Below the pieces are notes generated by a model, which saw only the letters and a list, made by a program, of their open reading frames with translations, searched no databases and was not told the origin of the DNA. A program made the position numbers and the translations under genes. Below are positions 1-8,567 of a DNA stretch of 64,000 nucleotides, one piece after another. How positions within the stretch are numbered: the first letter of the stretch is position 1; each line of letters opens with the position of its first letter. Where the stretch lies: assembly GCF_035917335.1 (NCBI RefSeq), contig NZ_CP109067.1, forward strand, positions 7,501,001 through 7,565,000, written 5' to 3'. Origin of the DNA: Micromonospora sp. NBC_01813. Lineage in GTDB: Bacteria; Actinomycetota; Actinomycetes; Mycobacteriales; Micromonosporaceae.

Positions 1-972
1 GGCGCCTGCGTCAGCGCCCGCTCCGGCTTCTTCAACATCGGCCAGGAGGGCCAGGTGCTGATCGGCGCGCTGGCCGGCGCCTGGGTCGGGCTGCGGCTCG
101 CACTGCCCGGCCCGCTGCTGCTGATCGTCGTCCTGCTCGCCGCGTTGCTCGCCTCCGGCGGCTGGGCCGGGTTGAGCGCGCTGATGTACCGCTTCCGGGG
201 CGTCAACGTCGTGGTCAGTACCTTGCTGATGACCTTCCTGGCCCAGCAACTGGTGTCGTTCGCGGTCAACACCCCGTGGCTGCTGCAGGAGTCCCGGCTG
301 GGCACCGGCGTCGTCTCGCCGCAGTCCAACCCGCTGCCCGAGGGCGGCCGGCTCGGCTCCTTCGGCGACTACCCGAACCTGCAGATCAACGGTGGGCTGA
401 TCCTGGCGATCCTGCTCGCGGTCGCGCTCAGCCTGGCGATGACCCGTACCCGATGGGGTTTCCGACTGAAGATGCTCGGCCTCAACCCGGTCACCGCCAA
501 GCATGCCGGCGTACGGGTCGGTGCCCTCGGTGGCATGGCGCTGGCCATCTCCGGCGCCTTCGCCGGTCTCGCCGGCGCGATGCTGCTGACCAGCCCGGTC
601 GGCAGCCACCGGCTGCAACCCGGCATGTCACTGAACATCGGCTGGGACGGTCTGCTGGTCGCCCTGGTCGCCCGCAACAATCCGCTGCTGGCCATCCCGG
701 TCGCGGTGCTGTTCGGGGTGCTGCGCGCCGGCGGCAGTTTCCTGGCCGCGACCGGCGTGCCGTCGTTCCTGGTCGACGTGGTGAAGGCGCTGCTGGTGCT
801 GGCCTTCGTGGCACCGCCGGTGGTGATCGGCATGCGGCGTCGGCGCCGGGCCGGCACGCAGACCGCCGGAACACCCCCGCCGGCCGCCGGAATGCCCACC
901 CCGATCACGCCAGCGACGGATCCGGCCGTACCGGGCAGCGACGAGAACGCCATGGAAGGAAAGCTGGCATGA
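1..972 (+). CDS. BmpA-type nucleoside/simple-sugar ABC transporter permease, first subunit (5' partial)
   Basis: The reading frame is open from base 1, so the start lies left of the window. The visible 323 residues are strongly hydrophobic with many membrane segments. Near the start they show FNIGQEGQ, the signature of the BPD_transp_2 permeases that pair with a BmpA lipoprotein and a YufO-like ATPase for nucleoside or sugar uptake. A later conserved stretch (GLNPVTAKHAGV) is typical of the cytoplasmic coupling loop. The C-terminal 40 residues are a Pro/Ala/Thr-rich tail. The stop overlaps the next permease by ATGA, so the two subunits are translationally coupled. The ATPase and binding protein should lie upstream. 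The substrate cannot be told from sequence. Confidence 0.9.
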   Translation, partial: GACVSARSGFFNIGQEGQVLIGALAGAWVGLRLALPGPLLLIVVLLAALLASGGWAGLSALMYRFRGVNVVVSTLLMTFLAQQLVSFAVNTPWLLQESRLGTGVVSPQSNPLPEGGRLGSFGDYPNLQINGGLILAILLAVALSLAMTRTRWGFRLKMLGLNPVTAKHAGVRVGALGGMALAISGAFAGLAGAMLLTSPVGSHRLQPGMSLNIGWDGLLVALVARNNPLLAIPVAVLFGVLRAGGSFLAATGVPSFLVDVVKALLVLAFVAPPVVIGMRRRRRAGTQTAGTPPPAAGMPTPITPATDPAVPGSDENAMEGKLA

Positions 973-1883
973 GCGCCGCCGACAACATCGCCACCATCCT
1001 GTCCAGCGGAGCGCGGCTGACCATCCCGCTGGCCTTCGCCGCCTGCGGCGAGTACGTCGCCCAACGCGCCGGCACCCTCAACATCTCGGTCGAGGCGATG
1101 ATGCTCGGTGCCGCGTTCGGCTCGATCGCCGTCGCCAGCGCCACCGGCAGCGCCACCATCGGGTTGGCGGCGGGTGCCCTGATCGGGGTGCTGATCGCGG
1201 TGGTGCACGCCAACCTGTCGCACCGCGCGCAGATCAACACCTTCGTCGTCGGTCTGGTGCTCAACGCGCTCGTCCTGGGACTCACCAGCTACCTGATCAC
1301 GATCAGCACGTTCACCGGTCACCAGGTGGGGCGGGTGGACATCCCGGTGCTGCGGGACATCCCGATCATCGGGCCGATGCTGTTCGTCCAGCGATGGCCG
1401 GCGTACCTGCTGCTGATCGCGATCCCGTTGACCTGGTGGCTGGTGGAGCGCAGCCGGTGGGGTCTGGAGTTGCGGGCGGTCGGCGAGAACCCGCAGGCCG
1501 CCGACGTGAGCGGGATCAAGGTCAACCATCGCCGGCGGCAGGCGTTGCTGTTCTGCGGGCTGCTCGCCGGGCTCGGTGGCGCGTACCTCGCGGTCGGCGA
1601 GGTCGGCTCGTTCAACCAGAACATGACCGCCGGCCGGGGCTACCTGGTGATCGCGGCGGTGATCTTCGGCGCCTGGCGACTCGGCCGTACGATGATCGGC
1701 TGTGCCGTCTTCGGTCTGGCCGACGCCATGCGGCTGGCCCTTCCGTCGCTGGGCATCACCGTCAACTCGCAGTTGCTGATCGCCGCGCCGTACCTGCTCG
1801 CCCTGCTCGCCATGCTGATCTTCGCCACCGCGCACCGAGAACCCAGAGCCCTGGCCCAACCCTTCCAACGCGGCACCACCTGA
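969..1883 (+). CDS. BmpA-type nucleoside/simple-sugar ABC transporter permease, second subunit
   Basis: The product is 304 aa with about nine hydrophobic segments. The motif LNISVEAMML near residue 38 is the second-subunit counterpart of FNIGQEGQ, and the coupling loop VGENPQAADVSGI is clear. ATG 969 overlaps the stop of the preceding permease (ATGA); an open frame continues upstream of this ATG but is only a shadow of the first gene. It forms a heteromeric inner-membrane channel with the first permease. It is the last gene of the transporter operon: the next gene starts 131 bases on and is unrelated. Confidence 0.9.
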   Translation: MSAADNIATILSSGARLTIPLAFAACGEYVAQRAGTLNISVEAMMLGAAFGSIAVASATGSATIGLAAGALIGVLIAVVHANLSHRAQINTFVVGLVLNALVLGLTSYLITISTFTGHQVGRVDIPVLRDIPIIGPMLFVQRWPAYLLLIAIPLTWWLVERSRWGLELRAVGENPQAADVSGIKVNHRRRQALLFCGLLAGLGGAYLAVGEVGSFNQNMTAGRGYLVIAAVIFGAWRLGRTMIGCAVFGLADAMRLALPSLGITVNSQLLIAAPYLLALLAMLIFATAHREPRALAQPFQRGTT

Positions 1884-2014
1884 CCCCGGGGCAGCGATGG
1901 TTCGGCGGGAAGGTGATCGGGTAGCGAGGCTGCCATGGGAGCCGAACAGCCGAAGACGACCATGCCTCGCCGACCGGCGGCACGCCACACCGCGAGGCGT
2001 GCCGGGGTGCGGCG

Positions 2015-3052
2015 GTGACCGGGACGACCTGGTCACTGTGGCCGAGCGTCGGCGCGCTCGCGGTGGCTCTGCTCATCATCGTCCTCGCCGGCAAGTCACT
2101 GGCCACGACCGCTGACACCTTGGCCGACCGCACCGGGATGGGCGAAGCGGTAGCCGGGGCGCTGCTGCTCGGCGGGGTCACCTCGCTGCCCGGGATCGCC
2201 ACCACCGCACTCGGCGCATGGCAGGGCGACGCCCAGTTCGCCCTCGCCAACCCGATCGGCGGGATCGCCGTACAGACGGTCTGGCTGGCCATCGCCGACC
2301 TGCTCTACCGGCGGTCCAACATCGAGCACGCCGCCGCCTCGCTGGAGAACATCCTGCAGGCGCTGGTGTTGGTGGCGCTGCTCTGTCTGCCGGTCGTCGC
2401 CTATGCCACCCCCACCCTCACGATCGGCTGGATGCACCCGGCGACCCTGCTGATCCCGATCCTCTACCTGTACGGGCTGCACCTGGTGCGCCGACTGCGG
2501 GCCAACCCGATGTGGCGGGCCGAGCAGACCTCCGACACCCGGCAGGACGTGCCGGACGACGCCAACGGCGAAGCCGCGGACGGGCCGAGCACCCGCCGGC
2601 TGTGGCTGCGGTTGGCCGCGCTCGCCGTTGTGGTCGGCGGCACCGGATACCTCATCGGACAGGGCGGACTCGGAGTGATCGCGGCGACCGGGCTGCCCAG
2701 CGGCTTCGTCGGCTTCACCGTCACCACAGCGATCACCTCGCTACCGGAGCTGGTCACCCTGATCGCGGCGGTGCGCATCGGCGCGCTGACCCTCGGCATC
2801 GGCAACATCCTCGGCGGCAACGCCTTCGACTCGCTGATGATCTTTCTCGCCGACGCGACGTACCGCCCGGGTTCGATCTACACCGACGCCGCCTCGGCCG
2901 GCCTCCTCCTGGCCGGGGCGACGACCCTGATGACGGCCACTCTCGCCGCCGGGCTGCTGATGCGGGAACGCCGGGGGATCGGTTTCGAGGGCACCGCCAT
3001 TCCGTTGATCTACCTCGCCACGGTGGCGGTGCTGCTGGTCCGCGCGGTGTGA
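2015..3052 (+). CDS. CaCA-superfamily (sodium/calcium-exchanger-like) membrane protein
   Basis: 345 aa with ten or so hydrophobic segments in two halves joined by a hydrophilic loop (about residues 165-195). The second half carries a good alpha-repeat, TAITSLPELVTLIAAV followed by GNILGGNAFDS, as in cation/Ca2+ exchangers. The first half has the matching region, but the usual SxPE acid is a glycine (SLPGIATT), and the following GNxxGSN motif reads ANPIGG. One of the two ion-coordinating repeats is therefore degenerate, and the transported ion is uncertain. GTG 2015 is the first plausible start, but no convincing ribosome site precedes it, so the start is provisional. It converges on the aldo/keto reductase gene. 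Confidence 0.75.
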   Translation: MTGTTWSLWPSVGALAVALLIIVLAGKSLATTADTLADRTGMGEAVAGALLLGGVTSLPGIATTALGAWQGDAQFALANPIGGIAVQTVWLAIADLLYRRSNIEHAAASLENILQALVLVALLCLPVVAYATPTLTIGWMHPATLLIPILYLYGLHLVRRLRANPMWRAEQTSDTRQDVPDDANGEAADGPSTRRLWLRLAALAVVVGGTGYLIGQGGLGVIAATGLPSGFVGFTVTTAITSLPELVTLIAAVRIGALTLGIGNILGGNAFDSLMIFLADATYRPGSIYTDAASAGLLLAGATTLMTATLAAGLLMRERRGIGFEGTAIPLIYLATVAVLLVRAV

Positions 3053-3071
3053 GCCGGCGGACCCGCACCGG

Positions 3072-4100
3072 TCAGCGTCGGCGCCGCGCCGCCGGGTCGG
3101 TGAGCGCCGGCGGCTGGTAGCCGGCGTCGGCCGGGTTGACGTTGCTCCCCGGCGGCACCAGCTCGTCGATCCGGTCCAGCACCTCGTCCGGCAGGGTGGC
3201 CAGGTCGCCGGCACCGAGCTGGCTGCGTAGCTGCGGCAGCGTACGCGGTCCGATGATGGCGCTGGTGACCGCCGGATGGCTGAGCACGAAGCCCAGCGCC
3301 AGCTCGATCAGGGTACGGTCGGCCTGCGCCGCGAGCGTGTCCAGCTCACCGACGATGTCGAGTTTGCGTTGCCGGGCGGCGGCGTCGCGGAAGTCGAAGT
3401 GGTCGCCGTTGCGTCCGGCCCGTGAATCGTCCGGTACGTCCGTGGAGCGGTACTTGCCGGTCAACCAGCCACCGTTGAGCGGGCTGAACGCGAGCACCCC
3501 GAGCCGGTGCCGTTGGCAGGTCGGCAGCACCCCGGCCTCCACCCCACGAGCCATGATCGAGTACGGCAGCTGCTCGGTGGTGAACCGCTCCCGTTGCCGC
3601 CGCCGGGCCACCCACTGCGCCTCGACGATCTCCTCAGCAGGGAAGGCCGAACTGCCGATCATCAGCACCTTGCCCTCGCGTACCAGGTCGGACAGGGCGC
3701 CCAGGGTCTCGTCGATGTCGGTGTCCGGTTCGGGCCGGTGCACCTGGTAGAGGTCGATCCGGTCGGTGCCGAGCCGGCGCAGGCTGCCCTCGACGGCCTG
3801 GCGGATCCAGCGCCGCGAGTTGCCGCGTCGGTTGCGGTCGTCGCCCATCGGCTCGTGGAACTTGGTGGCCAGCACCACGTCGTCACGGCGGCCGCGCAGC
3901 GCCCGACCGAGGATCTCCTCGGACTCGCCGTGCGCGTAGACGTCGGCCACGTCGACGAAGTTGACCCCGGCGTCGAGTGCCTCGCCGACGATCCGGTGGC
4001 ACTCCTGCTCGTCGCTGTTTCCCCAGGCGCCGAACATCATCGTGCCGAGACAGAGCGTGCTGACCTCGACCCCGGTGCCACCGAGCGTGCGATAGCGCAT
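3072..4100 (-). CDS. Aldo/keto reductase
   Basis: 342 aa, the normal length for the family. It is a cytosolic NADPH-dependent carbonyl reductase of the TIM-barrel aldo/keto reductase family. The catalytic tetrad is visible as Asp50, Tyr55, Lys80 and His121 (FVDVADVY, LATKFH, YQVHRP). The cofactor-binding C-terminal region includes the SAIIGPRT motif. It stands alone between convergent CaCA and divergent VOC genes, so its substrate is not suggested by context. Confidence 0.92.
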   Translation of the reverse strand: MRYRTLGGTGVEVSTLCLGTMMFGAWGNSDEQECHRIVGEALDAGVNFVDVADVYAHGESEEILGRALRGRRDDVVLATKFHEPMGDDRNRRGNSRRWIRQAVEGSLRRLGTDRIDLYQVHRPEPDTDIDETLGALSDLVREGKVLMIGSSAFPAEEIVEAQWVARRRQRERFTTEQLPYSIMARGVEAGVLPTCQRHRLGVLAFSPLNGGWLTGKYRSTDVPDDSRAGRNGDHFDFRDAAARQRKLDIVGELDTLAAQADRTLIELALGFVLSHPAVTSAIIGPRTLPQLRSQLGAGDLATLPDEVLDRIDELVPPGSNVNPADAGYQPPALTDPAARRRR

Positions 4101-4276
4101 CAGAAACCTCCCAGACGTGTACCGACCACGCTGGCACGGGCGTCGGCCGGGGGCACCGGTTTACCGGATCGAAGCACTGCCTCCCGGTTTGTGTCCCCGG
4201 CACATGGTCGCTCGCTACCGTGCTGAATAGCCTGGTAGACGCGGTAGTACAGACTTTTCGGCAACTGGAGGTTCCT

Positions 4277-4726
4277 GTGGCGACCGGCCTGACCCACGCC
4301 CGATGGACGCACGTGGCACTGCCCACCGGCGACCTCGACAAGGCCATCTCGTTCTACACCTCGCTCACCCCGCTGGTGGTGGTCGAGCGGTTCGCCGACG
4401 CCGACGGCGAGAGCGTCTGGCTCTCCAACGACAAGCAGGTCGAGACGCCGTTCGTGCTGGTGCTGGTCTCGTTCAACAAGGACAAGGGCGGCCAGCTCGG
4501 GCTGCTGCACCCGTTCGCGCACATCGGCATCGAGGTGCCGAACCGCGCCGACGTCGACGAGATCGCCGCCCGGGCCCGGGAGCTGGGCTGCCTGCACTGG
4601 GAGCCGCGGCAGATGCCGCCGCCGGTCGGCTACATCTGTGCGTTGAAGGACCCGGACGGCAACGTCATCGAGATCTCCCACGACCAGCAGGTGTTCGACA
4701 CCGTCCGGCGGCTGTGGGGGAGCTGA
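4277..4726 (+). CDS. VOC (glyoxalase/bleomycin-resistance fold) family protein
   Basis: 149 aa, a single two-module VOC domain. It begins RWTHVALPTGDLDKAISFY and ends DPDGNVIEISHD; the N-terminal histidine (WTHVALP), the HIGIEV segment and the terminal glutamate (VIEIS) are where VOC enzymes bind a divalent metal. GTG 4277 is preferred over ATG 4220 because a good ribosome site (tggagg, 4266-4271) sits five bases before it. The gene overlaps the next small gene and precedes an IclR regulator. It may be an isomerase, lyase or dioxygenase-like protein; the family alone does not give the reaction. Confidence 0.82.
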   Translation: MATGLTHARWTHVALPTGDLDKAISFYTSLTPLVVVERFADADGESVWLSNDKQVETPFVLVLVSFNKDKGGQLGLLHPFAHIGIEVPNRADVDEIAARARELGCLHWEPRQMPPPVGYICALKDPDGNVIEISHDQQVFDTVRRLWGS

Positions 4727-5124
4727 CCGGCCAGCACACCCGCGAGGCGGTGCTGCGCTATCTGGCCGCGCTGAACGCCCGGGACGCCGACACTGTCGCC
4801 GGGTGTGTCAGCGTCGGCTTCGTCAACGAGCACACCGCCGCGTTGGGGCGGACCGTCACCGGCCGGGCCGCGTACCGGGCCCGGCTGGACGGTTTTCTGG
4901 CCGAGTTCGCCGACCTGCACTACGAGGTCGAGGAGTTGCTGGTCGACGGTGACCGGGCGGCGGTGGCGTACCGGATGTCGTTCCGCCTGGTGTCGGCGGG
5001 CAAGGCGCCGGTGCGCATCCGTGGCATGTTCCGCTTCCGGGTGGACGCCGACGGCCTGATCGCCCACCGCGTCGACTACTGGGACAGCGCCGAGGTGCAC
5101 CGCCAACTCGCCGCCGCCGGCTGA
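4714..5124 (+). CDS. SnoaL/NTF2-like protein
   Basis: About 136 aa with the NTF2-like layout: an N-terminal helical segment (REAVLRYLAALNARDADTVAG), a central strand region and a C-terminal FRVDADGLIAHRVDYWDSAEV typical of SnoaL-like cyclases, hydrolases and polyketide-processing enzymes. GTG 4714 lies inside the end of the VOC gene (13-base overlap), which suggests coupled expression. No catalytic residues can be assigned with certainty. It could be a small isomerase or binding protein in the same pathway as the VOC protein. Confidence 0.75.
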   Translation: MGELTGQHTREAVLRYLAALNARDADTVAGCVSVGFVNEHTAALGRTVTGRAAYRARLDGFLAEFADLHYEVEELLVDGDRAAVAYRMSFRLVSAGKAPVRIRGMFRFRVDADGLIAHRVDYWDSAEVHRQLAAAG

Positions 5125-5155
5125 ACCGGCGGTGGCTGGTGGGTAGAGTGGCGCC

Positions 5156-5935
5156 GTGGTGGTCACGGGTCGACCGGCGAGCGCGACCGACGAGGTGACC
5201 GGCGAGGGGCCGGCCATCCAGACGGTGCAGCGCGCCGCGACGATCCTGCAGGCGTTCACCGTCGAGCGGCCCCGGCTCACCCTCGCCGAACTCACCGCCG
5301 ACCTGGCGATCAGCCGGGCCACCGCACACCGGTACGCCCGGGCGCTGCGTGCCGCGAACCTGTTGCGTTTCGACGTCGTCACCGCCACCTACACGCTCGG
5401 GCCGCAGATCCTGGCGATGGAGGCGGCGGCCCGGGCCGCGCTGCCGATCGTCACGGTCGCCGAGCCGTTCCTGGACCGGCTGACCCGGCTGACGAACCAG
5501 ACCTCGGTGCTCAGCGTCTGGAACGGTGAGGCGCCGACGGTGGTCCGCTGCATGGACAACACCAGCGGCGACGTGCGGCTCAGTGTCCGTACCGGCTCGC
5601 CGTTGGACCTGACCCGGTCCGCGCAGGGCCGGGTGTTCTGCGCCTACCTGTCACCGGGGGAGAGCCCGGTGGTGGCCCGGCAGCTGCGGTTGTCGGCCGC
5701 GCTGCGCGAGGTGGCCGCGCAGGTCCGCCGCGACGGCGTCGCGGTCAACTCACCGGAGGATTTCGGGGTACGGGTGATCGCCGCCCCGGTGTTCGAACGT
5801 ACCCAGGTGGTGGCCGCCCTGGCGGTGCTCGGCACCAGTGTGGCGCTGGCCGGTGCGGCGGAGGCGACCGCGGCGCAGACGCTGCGGCAGCTGTCCGACG
5901 AGTTGTCCGAGGCGCTCGGCGCGATCGCCGGTTAG
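5156..5935 (+). CDS. IclR-family transcriptional regulator
   Basis: 259 aa with the IclR two-domain layout. The N-terminal winged helix-turn-helix (about residues 20-80: AIQTVQRAATILQAF, ISRATAHRYARAL) is followed by the IclR effector domain (about 95-255, with SAQGRVFCAYL and IAAPVFER). It is clearly a paralogue of the next gene, which is on the other strand, and the two overlap tail to tail by four bases. The product probably controls the surrounding catabolic genes in response to a small aromatic or carboxylate effector. Expression starts at GTG 5156; two GTG codons follow each other there. Confidence 0.92.
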   Translation: MVVTGRPASATDEVTGEGPAIQTVQRAATILQAFTVERPRLTLAELTADLAISRATAHRYARALRAANLLRFDVVTATYTLGPQILAMEAAARAALPIVTVAEPFLDRLTRLTNQTSVLSVWNGEAPTVVRCMDNTSGDVRLSVRTGSPLDLTRSAQGRVFCAYLSPGESPVVARQLRLSAALREVAAQVRRDGVAVNSPEDFGVRVIAAPVFERTQVVAALAVLGTSVALAGAAEATAAQTLRQLSDELSEALGAIAG

Positions 5936-6729
5936 CGGCGGGGGTTGCCGGCGACGCTGCCCAGCTCGGCGGTGACCACGCCGGCGGCGCGTTGCAGGGC
6001 GCCGGCGAGCGGGCTGTCCGTCCCCTCCGGCACCGACGTGGTGGTGCCGACGATCGCCATCGCGGCGATCAGCGTCTGGCCCCGGAAGATCGGTGCGGCG
6101 ATGCTGCGGACCCCGTTGACCGACGGGGTGTTGGCGGAGATCCCGGTCCGCCGGATCTTGTCGATCTCGTGGCGCAGTTCCGCCGAGGCGGCCAGGTCGG
6201 CGGCGAGCCCGGGAACGTCCTGTTCCGGCAGGAAGGCACAGAAGACCCGGCCCTGGGCGGATTCGGTGCGTGAGAGTCGGGAGCCGGTGCGCACGCTGAC
6301 CCGGATCACCCGGTCGGTGTTGTCGTCGGCGCGGACCACGACCGCGGTGTCGCCGTCCCAGACGCTGAGCACCACGGTCTCGTCGACCTCGCGGACCAAC
6401 TGCTGCATGTGCGGGCCGGCGATGCTGATCACCGGCATGGCGGCGCGGGCGGCGGCGGACAGGGTGAGAATCTGTGGGCCGAGGGAGTAGAGGCCTTCGC
6501 GTTCGTCGTAGCGCAGCAGGTTGCTCTCCCGCAGCGCCTTCGTGTAGCGGTGTGCGGTGGCCTTGCTGGTGCCGAGGCTGGCGGTCAACTCGTTGAGGCT
6601 CAGCCGGGGGCGGGCGGCGGTGAACGCGTTGAGGATCACCGCGGCGCGCTGCACGGTCTGGATCGCCGGCGCGCTGGGCTCGACCGCTGGGGCGCTGGGC
6701 CCGGCAGTCGGAAGGCTGTCGTCCGCCAT
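5932..6729 (-). CDS. IclR-family transcriptional regulator (second paralogue)
   Basis: 265 aa, with the same layout as its neighbour: an N-terminal winged helix-turn-helix (AIQTVQRAAVILNAF, SKATAHRYTKAL) and an IclR effector domain ending IAAPIFRGQTLIAAMAIVG. A 20-residue Ala/Pro-rich extension precedes the DNA-binding domain. The M20-like gene lies directly upstream on the same strand (stop 6787, start here 6729), so the two may be co-transcribed. A dyad at 6763-6796 in front of it could be an autoregulatory site. Two IclR copies at one locus could serve two effectors of one pathway. Confidence 0.92.
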   Translation of the reverse strand: MADDSLPTAGPSAPAVEPSAPAIQTVQRAAVILNAFTAARPRLSLNELTASLGTSKATAHRYTKALRESNLLRYDEREGLYSLGPQILTLSAAARAAMPVISIAGPHMQQLVREVDETVVLSVWDGDTAVVVRADDNTDRVIRVSVRTGSRLSRTESAQGRVFCAFLPEQDVPGLAADLAASAELRHEIDKIRRTGISANTPSVNGVRSIAAPIFRGQTLIAAMAIVGTTTSVPEGTDSPLAGALQRAAGVVTAELGSVAGNPRR

Positions 6730-6762
6730 CTGGCTTCCTAACCGAGCATGTGCGGGAAGTGA

Positions 6763-6796
6763 GACAGCATCATGGCATACGGGACCTTATGTTGTC
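6763..6796. promoter_or_regulatory. Imperfect dyad upstream of the second IclR gene (candidate operator)
   Basis: GACAGCAT (6763-6770) and ATGTTGTC (6789-6796) are inverted copies with one mismatch, separated by 18 bases. They lie 34-67 bases upstream of the IclR start at 6729 and overlap the end of the M20-like gene. Position and symmetry fit a regulator site; this is inference. Confidence 0.35.
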
Positions 6797-8070
6797 GATG
6801 CACCCGCATGCCGTGCCGCGATGTCGGCGTAGATGCTGGCGAACCGGGCGACATCGGTCACCGCGTACCGGTCGAGCCGGGGGTCGGTCGGGTCCGGCCC
6901 GCGCGACGGTGGCCCCAGCCGCACCGTCGGCACCCCGCGACCGCGCAGCACCACCCCGTCGGTCGACCCGGTCCAGCCGGTGACCGGGCGAGGCGGTTCG
7001 CCGTGGGCGGCCGCCCAGGCGGCGTACGCGTGCCGGGCGATCGGCGCGGCCGGGTCGGTGGCGGCGGCCGGGTGGACCAGCTGGGCGTCCACGGAGACCG
7101 GGCAGTCGCGCAGCGGGGTGTCGGCGAAGGCGCGCTCCAAGGCGGTGTGCAGGTCGTCGCGGATCCGCACCGGGTCGTCGCCGGGCACCATCACCAGGTA
7201 GAGGTGCAGCTCCAGCAGCCCGGCCAGCAGGTCCGGTTTGCCGGGCTGGCCGGAGCGGACCGCCCCGATGCCGATCTCGGCGCCGACCTGTGCCGCCGGG
7301 TCGGCGCGCTGTGCCAGATGCCGACGGCGGAATTCCTCCAGCGCCTCGATCACCGTGCCCAGATGGACGATCAGCCCGCCCGGCGGTACGGCGGACTCCC
7401 GGGCCAGCACCGGATGCAACCGGGTGGTCAGCCGTACCCGCAGGAACATCGCCCCCGGTTCGGCGGTGAGCACCCCCGCCGGGCCGGTCTTGGCGACCAC
7501 CGCCGCGGCCGGCGGCGGATACCGGTCCAGGTGGTGGGCCACGCCGCCGGGGGTCTGCCCGCCCGGGTGCTGCCGGTGGGTGCCGGCGGCGGCCAGCAGC
7601 AGGGTGAGCTGGTGCGGCCGGCCGGCGGCCTGCAGTGCGGCGGCGGCCGTGGTGAAGCCGGCCAGAGCGCTGGCGGCGGCGGCCCGGGCGACGCCGAGCC
7701 CGAAGCCGCTGATCAGGGCGGTGCCGTCGGGCGCGGCGGACCGACGGAGGCCGCAGCTGCGCGTCGGGGTGGCGACCCCGGTCGGCGGGCCGGTGATCGG
7801 TTCGTCGAATTCGGCCGCGCCGGTCAGCGAGGTGTCAAGGTGGGAGTAGATCAGTAGCTCCGGGCCGTCGCCGAGGTGCGACGTGGCGACCAGGTTCGCG
7901 CTGCGTGGGGTCGCGGCGTTGCTCGGTAGCGGCTCGACCCGCCAGTCCAACAGCGGCCAGTGGGCTCGGCCCCAGTTGGCGAGCCGCTCGGCGGTGGCCC
8001 GTTCCTGCCCGTACGGGGTCGGCCCGGCGGTCAGCACCGTCAGGGCGTCGACGATCGGGTCCTCGCTCAT
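6787..8070 (-). CDS. M20-like metallohydrolase, zinc ligands partly missing
   Basis: 427 aa. The N-terminal half fits an M20/M28-type zinc carboxypeptidase or deacylase: ELLIYSHLDTS supplies the usual H-x-D pair, and the C-terminal GWTGSTDGVVLRGRGVPTVRLGP resembles the substrate-closing segment. However, the family's GxGAxDxKG aspartate motif is replaced by GFGLGVAR. The expected Glu-Glu pair and the C-terminal zinc histidine are not obvious either. It may bind one metal or none. It diverges from the ferredoxin operon and lies just upstream of an IclR gene, so a role in amide or ester hydrolysis within the catabolic pathway is possible but unproven. Confidence 0.65.
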   Translation of the reverse strand: MSEDPIVDALTVLTAGPTPYGQERATAERLANWGRAHWPLLDWRVEPLPSNAATPRSANLVATSHLGDGPELLIYSHLDTSLTGAAEFDEPITGPPTGVATPTRSCGLRRSAAPDGTALISGFGLGVARAAAASALAGFTTAAAALQAAGRPHQLTLLLAAAGTHRQHPGGQTPGGVAHHLDRYPPPAAAVVAKTGPAGVLTAEPGAMFLRVRLTTRLHPVLARESAVPPGGLIVHLGTVIEALEEFRRRHLAQRADPAAQVGAEIGIGAVRSGQPGKPDLLAGLLELHLYLVMVPGDDPVRIRDDLHTALERAFADTPLRDCPVSVDAQLVHPAAATDPAAPIARHAYAAWAAAHGEPPRPVTGWTGSTDGVVLRGRGVPTVRLGPPSRGPDPTDPRLDRYAVTDVARFASIYADIAARHAGASTT

Positions 8071-8091
8071 CGCCTCATCCCATCAGCAGGG

Positions 8092-8161
8092 TGACAGTTA
8101 TCCAAGATGACATCTCGCATGTTGACATAGCTGGGGCGGGGTCTCTAGCGTGACGTGACAT
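8092..8161. promoter_or_regulatory. Cluster of TGACA direct repeats in the divergent M20/ferredoxin promoter region
   Basis: The 185-base region between divergent genes holds TGACAG at 8092 and TGACAT at 8108, 8123 and 8156, with spacings of 16, 15 and 33 bases. The 9-mer TCTCGCATG lies between the second and third copies and recurs upstream of the Rieske operon at 19018-19026. Phased repeats in a divergent promoter next to IclR genes fit regulator half-sites. Confidence 0.4.
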
Positions 8162-8255
8162 CAAGAGGTCGCCGCCCCGCCGGATAAGCGCAGGTCGCCG
8201 TGGGTGCAAGGCCTAGGCGGGCCGCCGATGAGCCCACTGTGACGCAGGAGGACCG

Positions 8256-8567
8256 ATGACCTACGTGGTCACCGACGAATGTGTGGACGTGCAGGACCGG
8301 TCCTGCGTCGAAGAGTGTCCCGTGGACTGCATCTACGAGGGCGACCGGATGATGTACATCAACCCGGACGAGTGCGTCGACTGCGGCCGCTGCGAACCGG
8401 TCTGCCCGGTCACCTCGATCTTCCACCTCGACGACCTGCCCGGCAGCCAGGCCCACTTCGGCCCGATCAACGCCGAGTTCTTCGGCGAGATCGGCACCCC
8501 CGGCGGCGCCCGCAAGATCGGCCGGGTCGGCCACGACCACCCGGCCGTCGCCGGAAGCGGCAGCTGA
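8256..8567 (+). CDS. 7Fe ferredoxin (FdxA type)
   Basis: 103 aa. The sequence is that of the seven-iron actinobacterial ferredoxins: Cys9, Cys17 and Cys50 can hold a 3Fe-4S cluster, and Cys21, Cys40, Cys43 and Cys46 a 4Fe-4S cluster (SCVEECPVDC, DECVDCGRCEPVCP). It is a soluble electron carrier. The downstream gene is a ferredoxin-NADP reductase-like flavoenzyme overlapping by one base (TGATG), so the pair probably passes electrons from NAD(P)H to an oxygenase. The Rieske dioxygenase at 19 kb, which has no dedicated reductase next to it, is the natural candidate. Confidence 0.95.
   Translation: MTYVVTDECVDVQDRSCVEECPVDCIYEGDRMMYINPDECVDCGRCEPVCPVTSIFHLDDLPGSQAHFGPINAEFFGEIGTPGGARKIGRVGHDHPAVAGSGS

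Noticed and set aside
369-2036. 555-codon minus-strand open frame opposite the ABC permeases
   Set aside because: Shadow of two well-supported membrane genes; the translation is His/Pro/Arg-rich with no motif.
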